Source: Rivularia sp. PCC 7116 (GTDB lineage: Bacteria; Cyanobacteriota; Cyanobacteriia; Cyanobacteriales; Nostocaceae). Taken from it: a stretch of DNA of 64,000 nucleotides. Below are positions 51,745 through 62,326 of this stretch, piece by piece. Under the pieces are notes generated by a model that made no database searches, was not told where the DNA came from, and saw nothing but the letters and a program-made list of their open reading frames with translations. Numbering within the stretch: position 1 is the stretch's first letter; each line of letters opens with the position of its first letter. The stretch is taken from positions 3,410,001 to 3,474,000 of the forward strand of contig NC_019678.1 in NCBI RefSeq assembly GCF_000316665.1, read 5' to 3'. The translations under genes were made by a program, and so were the position numbers.

Positions 51745-53355
51745 ATGGAAAATATTGCTTATACTCATGCTGCTTTAAGCTATGAAGCAGAAGAAAATAT
51801 CGAATTTGTTCCTTTTTTATTTGATTTTAATGCTTTTAGTGAAATCAATAGAAAAAATAAGTCTAGCTTCGCTACAATAAGTTTTTTATCTATATCGCTT
51901 GTCTTATTCTTTTTAAGCAGTATCGGACAAGCTTTAGCATTAGAAAAATATGGAAATAAAGGTGCGTCGGTTACAACTATTCAAAAGTGCTTAAAAGAAT
52001 TAGGCTATTTCAATAGTTCAGCAACTGGTTATTACGGTTCGATAACTAAAAATGCTGTAATTAAGTTTCAGAAAGATAACGGACTCGGAATTGATGGTAT
52101 TGTAGGCAGCGATACACAAAAAAATCTCCAATCTAAATGTTTGACTCAATCGTCAGCGAGTAAGCAAACTAAACAAGCAGACGTACTTCAACTTGGCAGT
52201 CGCAATCAAACTGTTAAAAAACTTCAGCAAGATTTAAAGCAATTAAACTACTTTGTTGGCAATCCTAGCGGTTATTTTGGGCCAATCACTAAAGATGCTG
52301 TCATTAAATTTCAGAAAGATAAGAATTTAACCGTTGATGGAATCGTTGGCTCAACGACTTTTTCCGCCCTCAAGCAAAGTTTAACCAAAGAGACTAATTT
52401 CGGTATTGGTGGTGAAAACTTTACTCTTCGTCTGGGTTCCAGAAGCGCGGAAGTTGCATCATTACAAAAGCGTTTGCAGCGATTGAATTATTTCAAAGGT
52501 AAGATTACTGGTTATTTCGGTCCTTATACCAGAGATGTAACAATCAGATTCCAAAAAGATAAGGGATTAACTGCCGATGGAATTGTTGGTGCAAAGACTC
52601 AACAAGCTATTGATAAAGCAATTCAACAATTAAAGTCAGCAAAACCCCCATCTAATAAAATTTTGCCTCTGGCTATCGGTTCTTGCAGCAACGGCAAATG
52701 CCCGACTCTACGATTTGGCGATAAAAATCGTTATGTGGCATACCTGCAAACTAGATTACGCCAATGGGGTTATTTCTCATCTAACCCCAACGGTAATTAT
52801 GATTCCAAAACTGTAGAAGCCGTAAAACCATTCCAGCGAGACAATAAATTGCTTGTCGATGGTGCTGTGGGACCGCAAACTTGGCAGCGAATCGAAACTC
52901 CTAGGAAGCCTACAGTAAAAATATCGAATAAATGTAATAAACCCGTTCTTCAAAGAGGTGACAACAACGATTGCGTCATCATAGTTCAGCGCATATTGCG
53001 AGAACTGGGCTATTTCAAAAACAATCCCACAAGTTATTTTGGAAGTACAACTTGGGAAGCTGTAAAAAAATTTCAGCTTAACAACGAATTACCACCCAAC
53101 GGTATTGTAGATTCGCAAACTTGGAAAGCATTAGGTAAATCGGAAAATCGCTATGCTGTAGTTATACCAGTAACCAGTCAGTACACTTTAGATGAAGTAC
53201 GACGTATCGTACCCGATGCTTATATCCGTAATTCCAAATTAGGCAAGTACGTCCAGGTAGGAGAGTTTCAATACCCAGAAGGGGCGCAAAAATACTCTCA
53301 ATATCTACGCGATCGCGGTTTTAATGCGCGGGCAATATCTACAGAAAAACTTTAG
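51745..53355 (+). CDS. Multi-domain peptidoglycan-binding protein (five PG_binding_1 repeats, SPOR-like tail)
   Basis: 536 residues. Residues 1-~45 are a hydrophilic N-terminal extension, then a hydrophobic segment at ~48-70 (FLSISLVLFFLSSIGQALA) acts as an uncleaved anchor or late signal. Five PG_binding_1 domains of ~60 residues follow, each with LQxxLxxLxYFxxxxxGYFGxxTxxAVIxFQKDxxLxxDGIVG (about 70-130, 148-210, 230-295, 315-375 and 392-453). The last ~65 residues (YAVVIPVTSQYTLDEVRRIV, GAQKYSQYLRDRGF) resemble a SPOR-like beta-alpha-beta domain. No amidase, transglycosylase or peptidase domain is attached, so it is a binder or scaffold of the cell wall. A paralogue lies 1.2 kb downstream with the same layout. 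Confidence 0.88.
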   Translation: MENIAYTHAALSYEAEENIEFVPFLFDFNAFSEINRKNKSSFATISFLSISLVLFFLSSIGQALALEKYGNKGASVTTIQKCLKELGYFNSSATGYYGSITKNAVIKFQKDNGLGIDGIVGSDTQKNLQSKCLTQSSASKQTKQADVLQLGSRNQTVKKLQQDLKQLNYFVGNPSGYFGPITKDAVIKFQKDKNLTVDGIVGSTTFSALKQSLTKETNFGIGGENFTLRLGSRSAEVASLQKRLQRLNYFKGKITGYFGPYTRDVTIRFQKDKGLTADGIVGAKTQQAIDKAIQQLKSAKPPSNKILPLAIGSCSNGKCPTLRFGDKNRYVAYLQTRLRQWGYFSSNPNGNYDSKTVEAVKPFQRDNKLLVDGAVGPQTWQRIETPRKPTVKISNKCNKPVLQRGDNNDCVIIVQRILRELGYFKNNPTSYFGSTTWEAVKKFQLNNELPPNGIVDSQTWKALGKSENRYAVVIPVTSQYTLDEVRRIVPDAYIRNSKLGKYVQVGEFQYPEGAQKYSQYLRDRGFNARAISTEKL

Positions 53356-53542
53356 GTAATTGGGTAATAGGAGATATACAACAGGAAGAAAAACTTATTA
53401 CCTATTACCCGCTACTTATTACCTATTGCCAATACCTTACAACTCAACATACATGCAATAATGATTGAGAATTTAATATTTAAGAGTTATAATTTTTCAC
53501 TTACAACTTTATAACTCTAGCTTTTGGGAAGAGGTATTTACG

Positions 53543-54034
53543 ATGTTATCTAACATACTCAAAATCATACTTGGCGTTTTCCTGGCGATGACTATTCTAG
53601 TAGGTGGTAGTGCAGCGCTTGCAATTTATTTTATGAATAGAACTTCTATCAATCCTCCTAAACCCGTTTTTTCTAATGATAAAGCTGCGGTGAAAGCTCA
53701 AGCTGCAAAAGCTCCGACACCGGGTGCAACAACTGCTGCTAATTCGAGTGCCAAAACCACTTCAAAACCAAAACCTACTCCTATAGAATCACCATTAGCA
53801 GAAGAAGAAAAACCATTACCTCCTGGTGCTTATCCTGCTACAGTAACCTGGCCTCAAGGTCTAATTTTGAGAGCGGAACCAAAACTTAATGCAGAACGTC
53901 TTGGTGGTATTGGGTTTAATGCAAAAGTTGTAGTTCTAGAATTAAGTAATGATAAAACTTGGCAAAAAATTCGCATTGAAGGTAGTGGAAAAGAGGCTTG
54001 GGTAAAAGCGGGCAATACAAAAAAAGTAGAATAA
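53543..54034 (+). CDS. Membrane-anchored SH3-type (SH3b) domain protein
   Basis: 163 residues. One N-terminal transmembrane helix (~7-31, ILGVFLAMTILVGGSAALAI) is followed by an Ala/Pro/Thr-rich linker (~40-95) and a bacterial SH3-type domain (~100-158: TVTWPQGLILRAEPKLNAERLGG, KVVVLELSNDKTWQKIR). It fits a periplasmic protein that may bind peptidoglycan or a partner. GGGAAGAGG lies about 9 nt before the ATG. It is sandwiched on the same strand between the two five-repeat peptidoglycan-binding genes, suggesting a cell-wall cluster. Confidence 0.85.
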   Translation: MLSNILKIILGVFLAMTILVGGSAALAIYFMNRTSINPPKPVFSNDKAAVKAQAAKAPTPGATTAANSSAKTTSKPKPTPIESPLAEEEKPLPPGAYPATVTWPQGLILRAEPKLNAERLGGIGFNAKVVVLELSNDKTWQKIRIEGSGKEAWVKAGNTKKVE

Positions 54035-54604
54035 TCAGTTTCTTCTAAGCACTGAGTTCAGTTATATATTGGTTTCGCGACAAAATAGTTAGACTAACAA
54101 GGCAATTTTCGGTAGCTGATAATATTAAACAAATGTGCTGAAAATTATAGTATTAATACAGTGTGTTTTACTCTTTACTTAAATTAGATTTAATACGGTT
54201 TTATCTAAAAGTTAAAAAAAGATTATTTACTTTAGAATTTAAAATCTATTAATGTATAATTGATACATATACTATATAAAAATTATGTGTAATTACTTTG
54301 ATAGACAATATATTCGATCCTAATATCTGGTATATTTTGTATGGGTGCATGTAATGCCAGAAATATCAATGTCTAATTGTATGTGCATTTGAGGATTCTT
54401 AGATATTCAAATTGTGAATTTTAATTGCAATTAGTAGCCATTAATAGAAAGAGTAGCGTCTTAGAAAGACATAGCTGGTAATGATAGTAATAAATATTGC
54501 ATTATCTTAGGTAAAAAATTACGAATAGCATCTTGTAAATAATCGCTAGCTATAGTAGTTTGTCAAAAACTACTCATATAAACTGCAAAAAATTTTCCTG
54601 TGAG
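54035..54604. other. AT-rich gap, no gene
   Basis: 570 bp of AT-rich sequence without repeats or credible frames, probably the promoter region for the second peptidoglycan-binding gene. Confidence 0.45.
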
Positions 54605-56236
54605 ATGAATACTATAACAGGGAATTTATTTCACTTAAAAACGATGAAAAGAAACGGTTCTGACTGCCATGATTTAGCCGTGGAAGCATCCCTAAACAAT
54701 CGGGTTGTTCCCGTAATATTTGATTTCAAGTTGTTTGCCGATATCTGTGAGAAAATGCCCAACAATAGCAGACTTGCTTTACCTTTAATATCTGTTGTTA
54801 CAACTCTAACAATACTGGGAAGTTCAGACGTAGTTTTTGGTTTACAGAGGGGAGATAATAATTCCGAAGTCAGGAATGTCCAGAGTTGCTTGAGAAGATT
54901 AGGTCATTATAATGGCCCAACAAACGGTAATTTTGGTTCAATGACCGAAGCTGCTGTAAGAAAATTTCAGCGAGCTAATGGAATATCTGATATCGGAAAG
55001 GTTGGCCCCAGAACACAAGCTGCATTACAACGCAAATGTGATCGCAGAGCTACAACTGTTTCTGCAAGTGATTGTCAGCGCGGGCTTAGAAGCGGTTGTG
55101 ATGGTGCTGAGGTAAGAAGATTACAGCGGAATTTAAAAACTTTAGGCGTTTATAATGGCCCCATAACCGGTAGATTTCGCGGACTAACCAAAAGTGCAGT
55201 TATTAGATTTCAACAACAAAATGGTATAAGTCCAATTGGTGTTTTTGGTCCTCAAACTCAACGAGCAATGCGTTTAGCATTGAACCGGCGACGACCTAAT
55301 CCACCCGGCAATACAAATCGTCCCGGTCGTTTTTGCGATTATAACAGAGAGATTATTCGCATTGGTTGTAGAAGCGAATGGGTAAGACAGCTACAGCAAA
55401 GATTGAAAGATTTAAATTACTTTAACGGAAATCCTACCGGCTATTTTGGTGAAGTTACTAGAAATGCTGTAGTCAGATTTCAGCAAGATAATCGTCTTCC
55501 CGTTACTGGAACGGTAGATTCAGTCACTTGGGGTAGAATTGCAAACCGCCCAACGGTTTCACCACCCACTTTACCACCAAGTATCATAACCGCTGGTAGC
55601 AGGGGTCCTCAAGTTGTAACTTTACAGCAAAACTTGAAGCAATTGGGTTATTTTTATGGTAATCCAACAGGCTTTTACGATAGGTCTACTCAAGAGGCTG
55701 TAATGAGATTTCAGCAAAGCTACGGTTTACCTATGACTGGAAATGTAGATCCCCGGACTTCTCAAACAATATTTCAAGTATTGAGAAGCGGAAGAGGAGG
55801 TATGGGAGGGGGTTCGGATTTTGAACCAATTTATCCCGGCGAGAACAATCAAAGAGTTGAAAAACTGCAAAACCGTTTAGTGGAATTAGGATTACTAAAA
55901 GCTAATCCTACCGGTTATTTCGGAGCTTTAACAAGAGAAGGTTTGCTTGCATTCCAACGGTATCAGGGATTATCCGAAACTGGATTTGTAGACGAAAATA
56001 CTTGGAAAAAACTAGGGTTTAGTAATTCCCGCGAAAAACGTTATGTAATAGTTGTACCTTTGCAAAACCAAGATACTTACCGTTCAATACTTCAGTACGT
56101 GCCTTCAGCGCGAGTCGGTAAATCTAGATTAGGAGATTTTGTCAACGCAGGAGAATATATGCGGCGTAATGAAGCACAAAGACAAACTCAATATTTACGC
56201 GATATGGGTTTCGACGCAAGGGTGGACTATTTCTAA
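54605..56236 (+). CDS. Multi-domain peptidoglycan-binding protein, second paralogue
   Basis: 543 residues from ATG 54605. Other in-frame starts (TTG 54560 and ATG 54644) exist; 54605 keeps the N-terminal extension seen in the paralogue. As there, a hydrophilic stretch containing VVPVIFDFKLFADI (compare FVPFLFDFNAFSEI) precedes a hydrophobic segment, then five PG_binding_1 domains with the LQxxLxxLxYFxGNPTGYFG core and a SPOR-like end (RYVIVVPLQNQDTYRSILQY, LRDMGFDARVDYF). Overall more basic (Arg-rich) than the first copy. No catalytic domain. The two copies look like an old duplication with retained architecture but strongly diverged sequence. Confidence 0.85.
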   Translation: MNTITGNLFHLKTMKRNGSDCHDLAVEASLNNRVVPVIFDFKLFADICEKMPNNSRLALPLISVVTTLTILGSSDVVFGLQRGDNNSEVRNVQSCLRRLGHYNGPTNGNFGSMTEAAVRKFQRANGISDIGKVGPRTQAALQRKCDRRATTVSASDCQRGLRSGCDGAEVRRLQRNLKTLGVYNGPITGRFRGLTKSAVIRFQQQNGISPIGVFGPQTQRAMRLALNRRRPNPPGNTNRPGRFCDYNREIIRIGCRSEWVRQLQQRLKDLNYFNGNPTGYFGEVTRNAVVRFQQDNRLPVTGTVDSVTWGRIANRPTVSPPTLPPSIITAGSRGPQVVTLQQNLKQLGYFYGNPTGFYDRSTQEAVMRFQQSYGLPMTGNVDPRTSQTIFQVLRSGRGGMGGGSDFEPIYPGENNQRVEKLQNRLVELGLLKANPTGYFGALTREGLLAFQRYQGLSETGFVDENTWKKLGFSNSREKRYVIVVPLQNQDTYRSILQYVPSARVGKSRLGDFVNAGEYMRRNEAQRQTQYLRDMGFDARVDYF

Positions 56237-56318
56237 AATTATTTCATGAGGAGATAGGGACAAGGGACAAGGAGAAATTTAAACTTCTTAACTCTTAATT
56301 CCTAACTCCTAGCTATTA
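56237..56318. repeat. Short spacer with CTTAACTC/CTAACTCC units
   Basis: 82-bp convergent gap with ACTCTTAATTCCTAACTCC-type units; no terminator recognised. Confidence 0.5.
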
Positions 56319-59198
56319 TTAAGCGGCTAAAACAGAGGTATTAATCAATCTAGATTTAGATTTGAGTAATAATTCTGTAGCCTCTCGATCGCAAACAGCA
56401 GGACTAAAAAGATTTCCCTGCATCGATTCGCATTCTAAAATTCTGAGCAAATTACGTTGTTCTTCGGTTTCTACGCCCTCTGCAACAACAGAAAAATTCA
56501 GTCCATGCGCTAAAGCAATCATGGCTGTAATAATAGCAGCATCATTAGTATCATTAGTTAAATCTTTTACAAAAGATCGATCAATCTTTAAACAGTGAAT
56601 CGGGAACTGCTTAAGATAATTAAAAGAACAATATCCAGTGCCAAAATCATCTATAGATATAGAAACACCCATATCATATAACTCAGTGAGAATTTTCGTA
56701 CTGAAATCAACATTTTGCATCGCAGCACTTTCAGTAATTTCTAACTCTAAATATTGAGGAGATAACTGATTCTCAGCTAATATTCGCCGCACAGTCTCAA
56801 CCAAGTCTGGTTGCTGAAATTGTCTGGGAGACAAATTAACCGCTACTCTTACAGGCTGACTACCCGTGATTTTTTGCCAATCTTTAGCTTGAGCGCAAGC
56901 AGCTTTTAAAACCCATTCGCTGATAGGCACGATTAACCCAGTTTCTTCAGCAATGGGAATAAACTTACTAGGAGAAATTAACCCAAATTTAGGATGTTGC
57001 CAGCGTAATAAGGCTTCAAATTTCTGAATTTCTCCTGTAGTAATATCAACTTGAGGTTGATAATATAACTTTAATTCATCTCTTTCCAAAGCATAATGCA
57101 AACTGTTTTCTAAACTAAGTAATTCTGAAGCTTGAGAATTAATAGTCGAATTATAAATTTGATAGTTATTTCTGCCTTGCAATTTTGCTCGATTCAATGC
57201 TGCATCAGCATTTTTTATTAAAGTTTCTCCATCTTTTCCGTGGTTGAGATAAACAGCAATCCCAATACTAGCGCTGACATGTAAAACATGATTATCGATC
57301 AAAAAAGCTGGCTTTAAAACTTTCAAAATTTCTTCAGCTATACGAGCAGCATCTCGGGTATCTTCAATTTCAGATAAAAGCAAAGTGAATTCGTCACCTC
57401 CCCAACGAGCAATCGTATCGCAAGAACGTACACACGTATTTAAACGCCGAGCAACACTTTGTAATAATTTGTCACCAATTTTATGACCTAAAGTTTCGTT
57501 GATAGTTTTGAATCTATCTAAATCCAGAAAACATACAGCGAGTTTACTCTTGCTTTGAGACGCTTTGATTAAAGAACCTAATAATCTTTGATAAAACTGC
57601 ATCCGGTTAGGTAGATTGGTTAAAAGATCGTGATTTGCTTGATGCTGTATTTTTGCTTCTGCTCGAAAGCGTTCGCTAATATCCCGAAAACTCCATACCC
57701 TACCTACAATTTCACTACCAATATATTGTGGTTGGGAGTAACGCTCGAATATCCTACCATCTTTAAATTCAATCCAATCGTAAATTTGATTACTAGGATA
57801 GGTTTCTAGCTGCGAAGCCGAAATAAAAAATTCTTCAGGGTTTTTCAGCTGATTCGATACGAATTCTATTACTTGTGCATATTTGCCAGATGTCATTAAT
57901 CTTTGGGGAATACCCCACATTTCCACCAATTTATGATTGTAACCAGCAATACAGCCTTTACTATCTACTAATAAAATACCGTCGGTAGTAGTTTCTAAGG
58001 TTGTTTTTTGCAAAGAAAGAGACTCTTCTAATTCTTTCTGTATGCATTGGTGTTTAGCAATCTCTTGATGCAATTCAATAGTACGCTGATTTACTTCATC
58101 TTTTAATTCAGAATTGATTATTTGGCATTTTTTAATATCGTTACGTAAAGATTTTTCTGTTAATAAGTTTTTGTAAGCAAGAGAAATTACACCTGCTATA
58201 GCCTGCAAAAAATTAATTTCTGTTGACTGCAGTGCTTTATCTATTAAGCAGTATTCTAAGCCTATAAAACCGATAAAATTACCTTTTAGGATGATAGGCA
58301 AAAGTAAAATTGAGGCAATTCCTCTTGCTTCAAAAAAAGCTTTTTCTTCCAGACTCACTTCTGCTATATTGCTCCAAACTAATTTACCTCGTAGTAACTT
58401 ATCGGCTAAACTTGGAAAAATTTCTTCAACTGATTTATTTTCCAGAGAAACCCCATTACTTGAAGATAAAATAGCTGTATCTTGCCACTGAGCTTTCTGA
58501 TTAATTACTAATTTATCGCTCGAAGGCTTTTTTTTATGTTCGCATATATAAATTCTACTAGGCTGATAAGTTAGTCTTAAGATTGAGAGAATCTCTGCAT
58601 AGCATTCATCTTCACCATCAAAAGTCTCCAAAGCTTTCTCTAGATTAATAAGTGCTTCGATGTAAGTATGATTATTATCTCTAATCACTTCTAAATCATC
58701 TTTGGTATCAATTTTATATTGGTTATTTGCATCATCTTCTGTCTCTATTTCAAAATCATTTATTTTTAATTTACCAGAAGTACCAATCATTTGCCCTTTA
58801 CTATTTAATAAAGCCTTTATAGAACTTTTCACTAGACAAACATTAGCGTAGCGAGTTTGATGGCGAGTGTTGTGGAGTCTTTCTTCTATATATTGTGCTT
58901 TGAGAATTTTAAATAATTCTAATTTCTGTATATATTCGCGGGGATAAACGTAATCAAGAAAACTATTTACAATAATCTGTATAACAGCAAATTCGGTTAG
59001 CTCTTTCCAAAGTGGATTAATAAATGTCAGTTTATCGAAATTATTTGCTTTAAATAGTATTTCTTCATTAATAATGCTAGAAACATAATTTATTTTATTT
59101 TGATAAGTTAGTAGTAGCTCCTGACGTAAATCTCGGCAGGGGATATATGTATTTGCCGTTTCTACTTTGAGCAGTGTTTGCAATTTATATTTTTTCAT
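56319..59198 (-). CDS. GAF-PAS-GGDEF-EAL cyclic-di-GMP signalling protein
   Basis: 959 residues from ATG 59198. An upstream in-frame ATG at 59246 adds 16 residues but has no ribosome site; neither start is certain. Residues ~1-195 are a helical N-terminal region of unknown type. A GAF domain follows (~200-350), then a coiled coil (~355-390) and a PAS domain (~400-520). The GGDEF active site is intact (RWGGDEFTLL at ~596-605), as is the EAL motif (FEALLRWQHP at ~725). Both diguanylate cyclase and phosphodiesterase activities are therefore possible; which dominates cannot be told. No chromophore cysteine could be assigned with confidence in the GAF domain. No operon partner. Confidence 0.9.
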   Translation of the reverse strand: MKKYKLQTLLKVETANTYIPCRDLRQELLLTYQNKINYVSSIINEEILFKANNFDKLTFINPLWKELTEFAVIQIIVNSFLDYVYPREYIQKLELFKILKAQYIEERLHNTRHQTRYANVCLVKSSIKALLNSKGQMIGTSGKLKINDFEIETEDDANNQYKIDTKDDLEVIRDNNHTYIEALINLEKALETFDGEDECYAEILSILRLTYQPSRIYICEHKKKPSSDKLVINQKAQWQDTAILSSSNGVSLENKSVEEIFPSLADKLLRGKLVWSNIAEVSLEEKAFFEARGIASILLLPIILKGNFIGFIGLEYCLIDKALQSTEINFLQAIAGVISLAYKNLLTEKSLRNDIKKCQIINSELKDEVNQRTIELHQEIAKHQCIQKELEESLSLQKTTLETTTDGILLVDSKGCIAGYNHKLVEMWGIPQRLMTSGKYAQVIEFVSNQLKNPEEFFISASQLETYPSNQIYDWIEFKDGRIFERYSQPQYIGSEIVGRVWSFRDISERFRAEAKIQHQANHDLLTNLPNRMQFYQRLLGSLIKASQSKSKLAVCFLDLDRFKTINETLGHKIGDKLLQSVARRLNTCVRSCDTIARWGGDEFTLLLSEIEDTRDAARIAEEILKVLKPAFLIDNHVLHVSASIGIAVYLNHGKDGETLIKNADAALNRAKLQGRNNYQIYNSTINSQASELLSLENSLHYALERDELKLYYQPQVDITTGEIQKFEALLRWQHPKFGLISPSKFIPIAEETGLIVPISEWVLKAACAQAKDWQKITGSQPVRVAVNLSPRQFQQPDLVETVRRILAENQLSPQYLELEITESAAMQNVDFSTKILTELYDMGVSISIDDFGTGYCSFNYLKQFPIHCLKIDRSFVKDLTNDTNDAAIITAMIALAHGLNFSVVAEGVETEEQRNLLRILECESMQGNLFSPAVCDREATELLLKSKSRLINTSVLAA

Positions 59199-60558
59199 AT
59201 ACGAACACACTAGTCTCCCTCGCAAGCAGGTAAGAAAACCAAGCATTAGCAGCTTAATGGTACTTTATGATGGCTATCTATTTTTATGTTTGCCGCAATA
59301 CTAAAGTAAAGTTGTCAGCCGATTATATGTTCTCTAATTATGTTACCAACACCTTTATTTGTTGATAATTATAATACTATGATGATTGGCTTTTATTTAT
59401 GAAGTATTCATGTTTTGTATTTACAATATTAAATGAAGTATATCCTAGCTAAAGCATCCAAAAAACAAAGCAATATATCAACAAGTATTATCTTGTATCT
59501 ATTTGCAAAACTTTAAATATTATTCTATTTTATAACTGATTATCAACTAGAATGGCAAATAATTAACTATCCAACAGGGATTATTCTGTATTTCTAATAT
59601 ATTTATATTATGGAATAAATTCTTTTATGAATTAACTATGTAATCAATTCAAAATACGATTAAATTGATACTCGTTAAAATATTTGATTAATATAATTAA
59701 TTGTTTGTTAAAACCATTGTAGCTAAATATTATGTTGTTGCCTGAAACAAAATAAGATTTAGATTAATGCGGCGTTCAAATAATTGAGCATCTCAGAGAC
59801 ATATTATCCCAACAAGTTTTGTTTGGATATAATTTTTGAACTAGATTCAATACCAGCCCAAAGTCAGTTTTTATAATCAATTACAACAATTAATAAAAAG
59901 TATAGCAAACAACTTATACTGCTGTATAGAGAGAAAATACTTAAATGTATAAATTTATATATATTATATTTTGTTAGTTATCAATAGGCTGAGACTATGT
60001 TTTTAGCTCTTTTGCTCAAATACCACTCTAAACTATTGATTATAGGTTTTAAACACTTGGTAAAATTTGTTACTTTCTCAAAAATTGCTAATTACGTACA
60101 CAATATTCTTCAAAATATAGTAATACTAAAGTCACGCAACTATAACCTAAAGTGTCTAAAAACTAGATATTGCAGTTTTAGTAAACAAAACTGCTTTGTT
60201 ATAAAACCTTAACTCCAGTAAAAATATGGCAAGGCATTCTATCTTTATATAGAAACGCGTAAAAACTTCACAAGAGTAAAAAACGTCAGGTTTGTAACAC
60301 TTTTTTTCTTATTTTATTCCATTATCTGTAATAAACAAGTCTAACTGTGTATTTCTTAAATAGCTGTTGAGATGACGGGTTCTTTGCTTGTTCAATACGA
60401 AATCATATTCTTTGAGTGCAAAGTATTTTTTTTGATTGTAGAAAAAATTGTCATAGTTTGGATGGAACAATTCAAGAAAAAATAACTTGTAGCCAATGTA
60501 GTTTAAACGACTTATCCTGGTAAAATCTTGCAGCACTTAAAGTTAAATAGAGGTTAAG
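59199..60558. other. Long AT-rich region without convincing genes
   Basis: 1.36 kb, the most AT-rich part of the window. Two open frames (59997-60212 plus, 60309-60536 minus) have low-complexity or weak start contexts and are not supported. The right end holds AGAGG upstream of the protease gene. No repeats of the heptamer type were seen, unlike most gaps here. Confidence 0.5.
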
Positions 60559-62301
60559 ATGAGACACGAAAAACTTTCTCCTGGAATATTATTAGCTTAT
60601 GAGGACTATCACAGAGAAGGAAGTCAAGCATTAACAACCCACAGGCGTTCGCTTGGAATTGTTTCTCCTAGAAGTGCTTTGAAACCAATTCGTAGTGTAG
60701 TTTTTATTTATTGCGATCGAGAGGCTGACTTGAGTCATTTATCGCAGTACGGTATAAAAATAAATCAAAATAGGGGTGAAGTAAGAACTGCCTTTTTACC
60801 TATTGAAAGTTTAGACCGTTTATCAGAAGAACCAGCTATCGAGCGTATTAAGCCATCCCGAAAATTGCATTGGCGAATGGATGTTGCACCCGAAAAGGTG
60901 CAGCTACCAAAGTTTCAACAACAAAATTCACAATTAAGCGGTAAAGGTGTAATCGTCGGCATTATTGACAGCGGTATCGATCCAGCACATCCTGCTTTCG
61001 CAGGACGTATTGTACGTGTATGGGATCAAACTTTATCGGGAAAAGGAGTCGCAGAAGGTGGATACGGTGCTGAGTTAGAAGATAAATATTTATCAATGTC
61101 GCTTGATACCGACGGACACGGTACCCACGTAGCAGGAATTGCTGGAGGTTCCGATGAAGAATTTTGTGGAGTTGCACCGGAAGCAGAATTTATTATTGTC
61201 AAAACCGATTTACAGGATGCTCACATTGCCGATGCAGTCCGGTATATTTTCCGAGTTGCTGGCGAACTAGGACTTCCGGCTGTAGTAAATCTCAGCTTGG
61301 GTGGACATGCTGATGGTCATGATGGTAGTGATTCTCTTTCAAAAGTGATCGACGCTGAAACTGGTCCTGGAAGGATTGTGTGCGCTGCTGCGGGTAACGA
61401 AGGTAATGATAATATTCACGGTCAAACCAATATAAGCGCCGGTGAAATGAACACCATGCGTTTTTCTGCGCCCTTAAATCAAGTAGGTATAGTATGGTTA
61501 AACGGCTGGTATTCTAAAGAATCCGAACTAGAAATATCTGTACGAAGCCCCAACGGTTTTGTTACACCTTTTCAACCAGTTATTACTGACGATAATCCGG
61601 CACAGGAATATAACTTATCAGATGCAAAAATTGAAATAGTAACACCGGGCAAAGACCCAATGAACGGTGATTACAATTTCTTCGTACAGATACGTGGTAC
61701 TGGTGAAGGCCAATTCAATCAACCCGTGCCCGGTGGCGTATGGCAATTGCGGTTACGTAATAAATCATCAAAAGACACCCGTGTAGACGTTTGGACTTTA
61801 GATGACGTAAGTTCGGTATTTTTTACTGGTAAAAGTATTGCCGATTCCGTCAAAATTGGTTCTCCTGGTTGTGCCGCAACTGCCGTCACAGTTGCTTCTT
61901 ACACTACAAAAGCTAAATATATTGATATCGATGGAAAAGAGCGGAAAATGGGCTTAGAGTTAGATACCATCTCAGAGTTTAGCAGTGAAGGACCTTTACG
62001 CAATGATGCACAAAAACCAGATCTAGCTGCTCCCGGAGCAATGATAGTTTCAGCCCTTTCTAGCGATGCCAACTTGGATAGATCGATGATTATTAATTCC
62101 AAGTTTGTTGCATTAGCAGGAACTAGCATGGCGACACCTTTTGTTACCGGCTTAATTGCCCTACTTTTGCAGCGCAATCCCAAACTAGATCCCCAAGCTT
62201 TGAAAAAGTTACTTTACCAGAATAGTTCTATTCCTGGCAAAGATAAAGGAACATTTGATAAAAAATGGGGATTTGGGCTGATTAACGCGGAAAAACTGTA
62301 A
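60559..62301 (+). CDS. Subtilisin-like serine protease (S8)
   Basis: 580 residues. Catalytic triad Asp137 (IIDSGIDPAHP), His187 (DGHGTHVAGI) and Ser523 (GTSMATPF) are intact, with the oxyanion Asn in AAAGNEG near 280. A ~190-residue segment between the Asn and Ser motifs forms an inserted beta-rich domain (MRFSAPLNQVGIVWLNGW; VWTLDDVSSVFFTGKS). The N-terminal ~115 residues look like an I9-type propeptide (RSVVFIYCDREADLSHL; LDRLSEEPAIERIKPSRKL). No signal peptide is evident, so it is intracellular or uses another route. A homologue of the propeptide is encoded separately 145 bp downstream. AGAGG precedes the ATG by ~7 nt. Confidence 0.92.
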   Translation: MRHEKLSPGILLAYEDYHREGSQALTTHRRSLGIVSPRSALKPIRSVVFIYCDREADLSHLSQYGIKINQNRGEVRTAFLPIESLDRLSEEPAIERIKPSRKLHWRMDVAPEKVQLPKFQQQNSQLSGKGVIVGIIDSGIDPAHPAFAGRIVRVWDQTLSGKGVAEGGYGAELEDKYLSMSLDTDGHGTHVAGIAGGSDEEFCGVAPEAEFIIVKTDLQDAHIADAVRYIFRVAGELGLPAVVNLSLGGHADGHDGSDSLSKVIDAETGPGRIVCAAAGNEGNDNIHGQTNISAGEMNTMRFSAPLNQVGIVWLNGWYSKESELEISVRSPNGFVTPFQPVITDDNPAQEYNLSDAKIEIVTPGKDPMNGDYNFFVQIRGTGEGQFNQPVPGGVWQLRLRNKSSKDTRVDVWTLDDVSSVFFTGKSIADSVKIGSPGCAATAVTVASYTTKAKYIDIDGKERKMGLELDTISEFSSEGPLRNDAQKPDLAAPGAMIVSALSSDANLDRSMIINSKFVALAGTSMATPFVTGLIALLLQRNPKLDPQALKKLLYQNSSIPGKDKGTFDKKWGFGLINAEKL

Positions 62302-62326
62302 ATACTATTGTTCTTGAAATATTTTT

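Noticed and set aside
54560-54604. TTG start for the second peptidoglycan-binding gene
   Set aside because: No ribosome site and an unlikely Cys-rich extension; ATG 54605 preferred.
59997-60212. 71-codon plus-strand frame in the AT-rich gap
   Set aside because: Composition follows the AT-rich background (Lys/Asn/Ile/Phe); no ribosome site or recognisable motif.
60309-60536. 75-codon minus-strand frame upstream of the protease
   Set aside because: GTG start with no Shine-Dalgarno and a Tyr/Phe/Leu/Asn-biased composition; not excluded as a remnant, but not supported as a gene.
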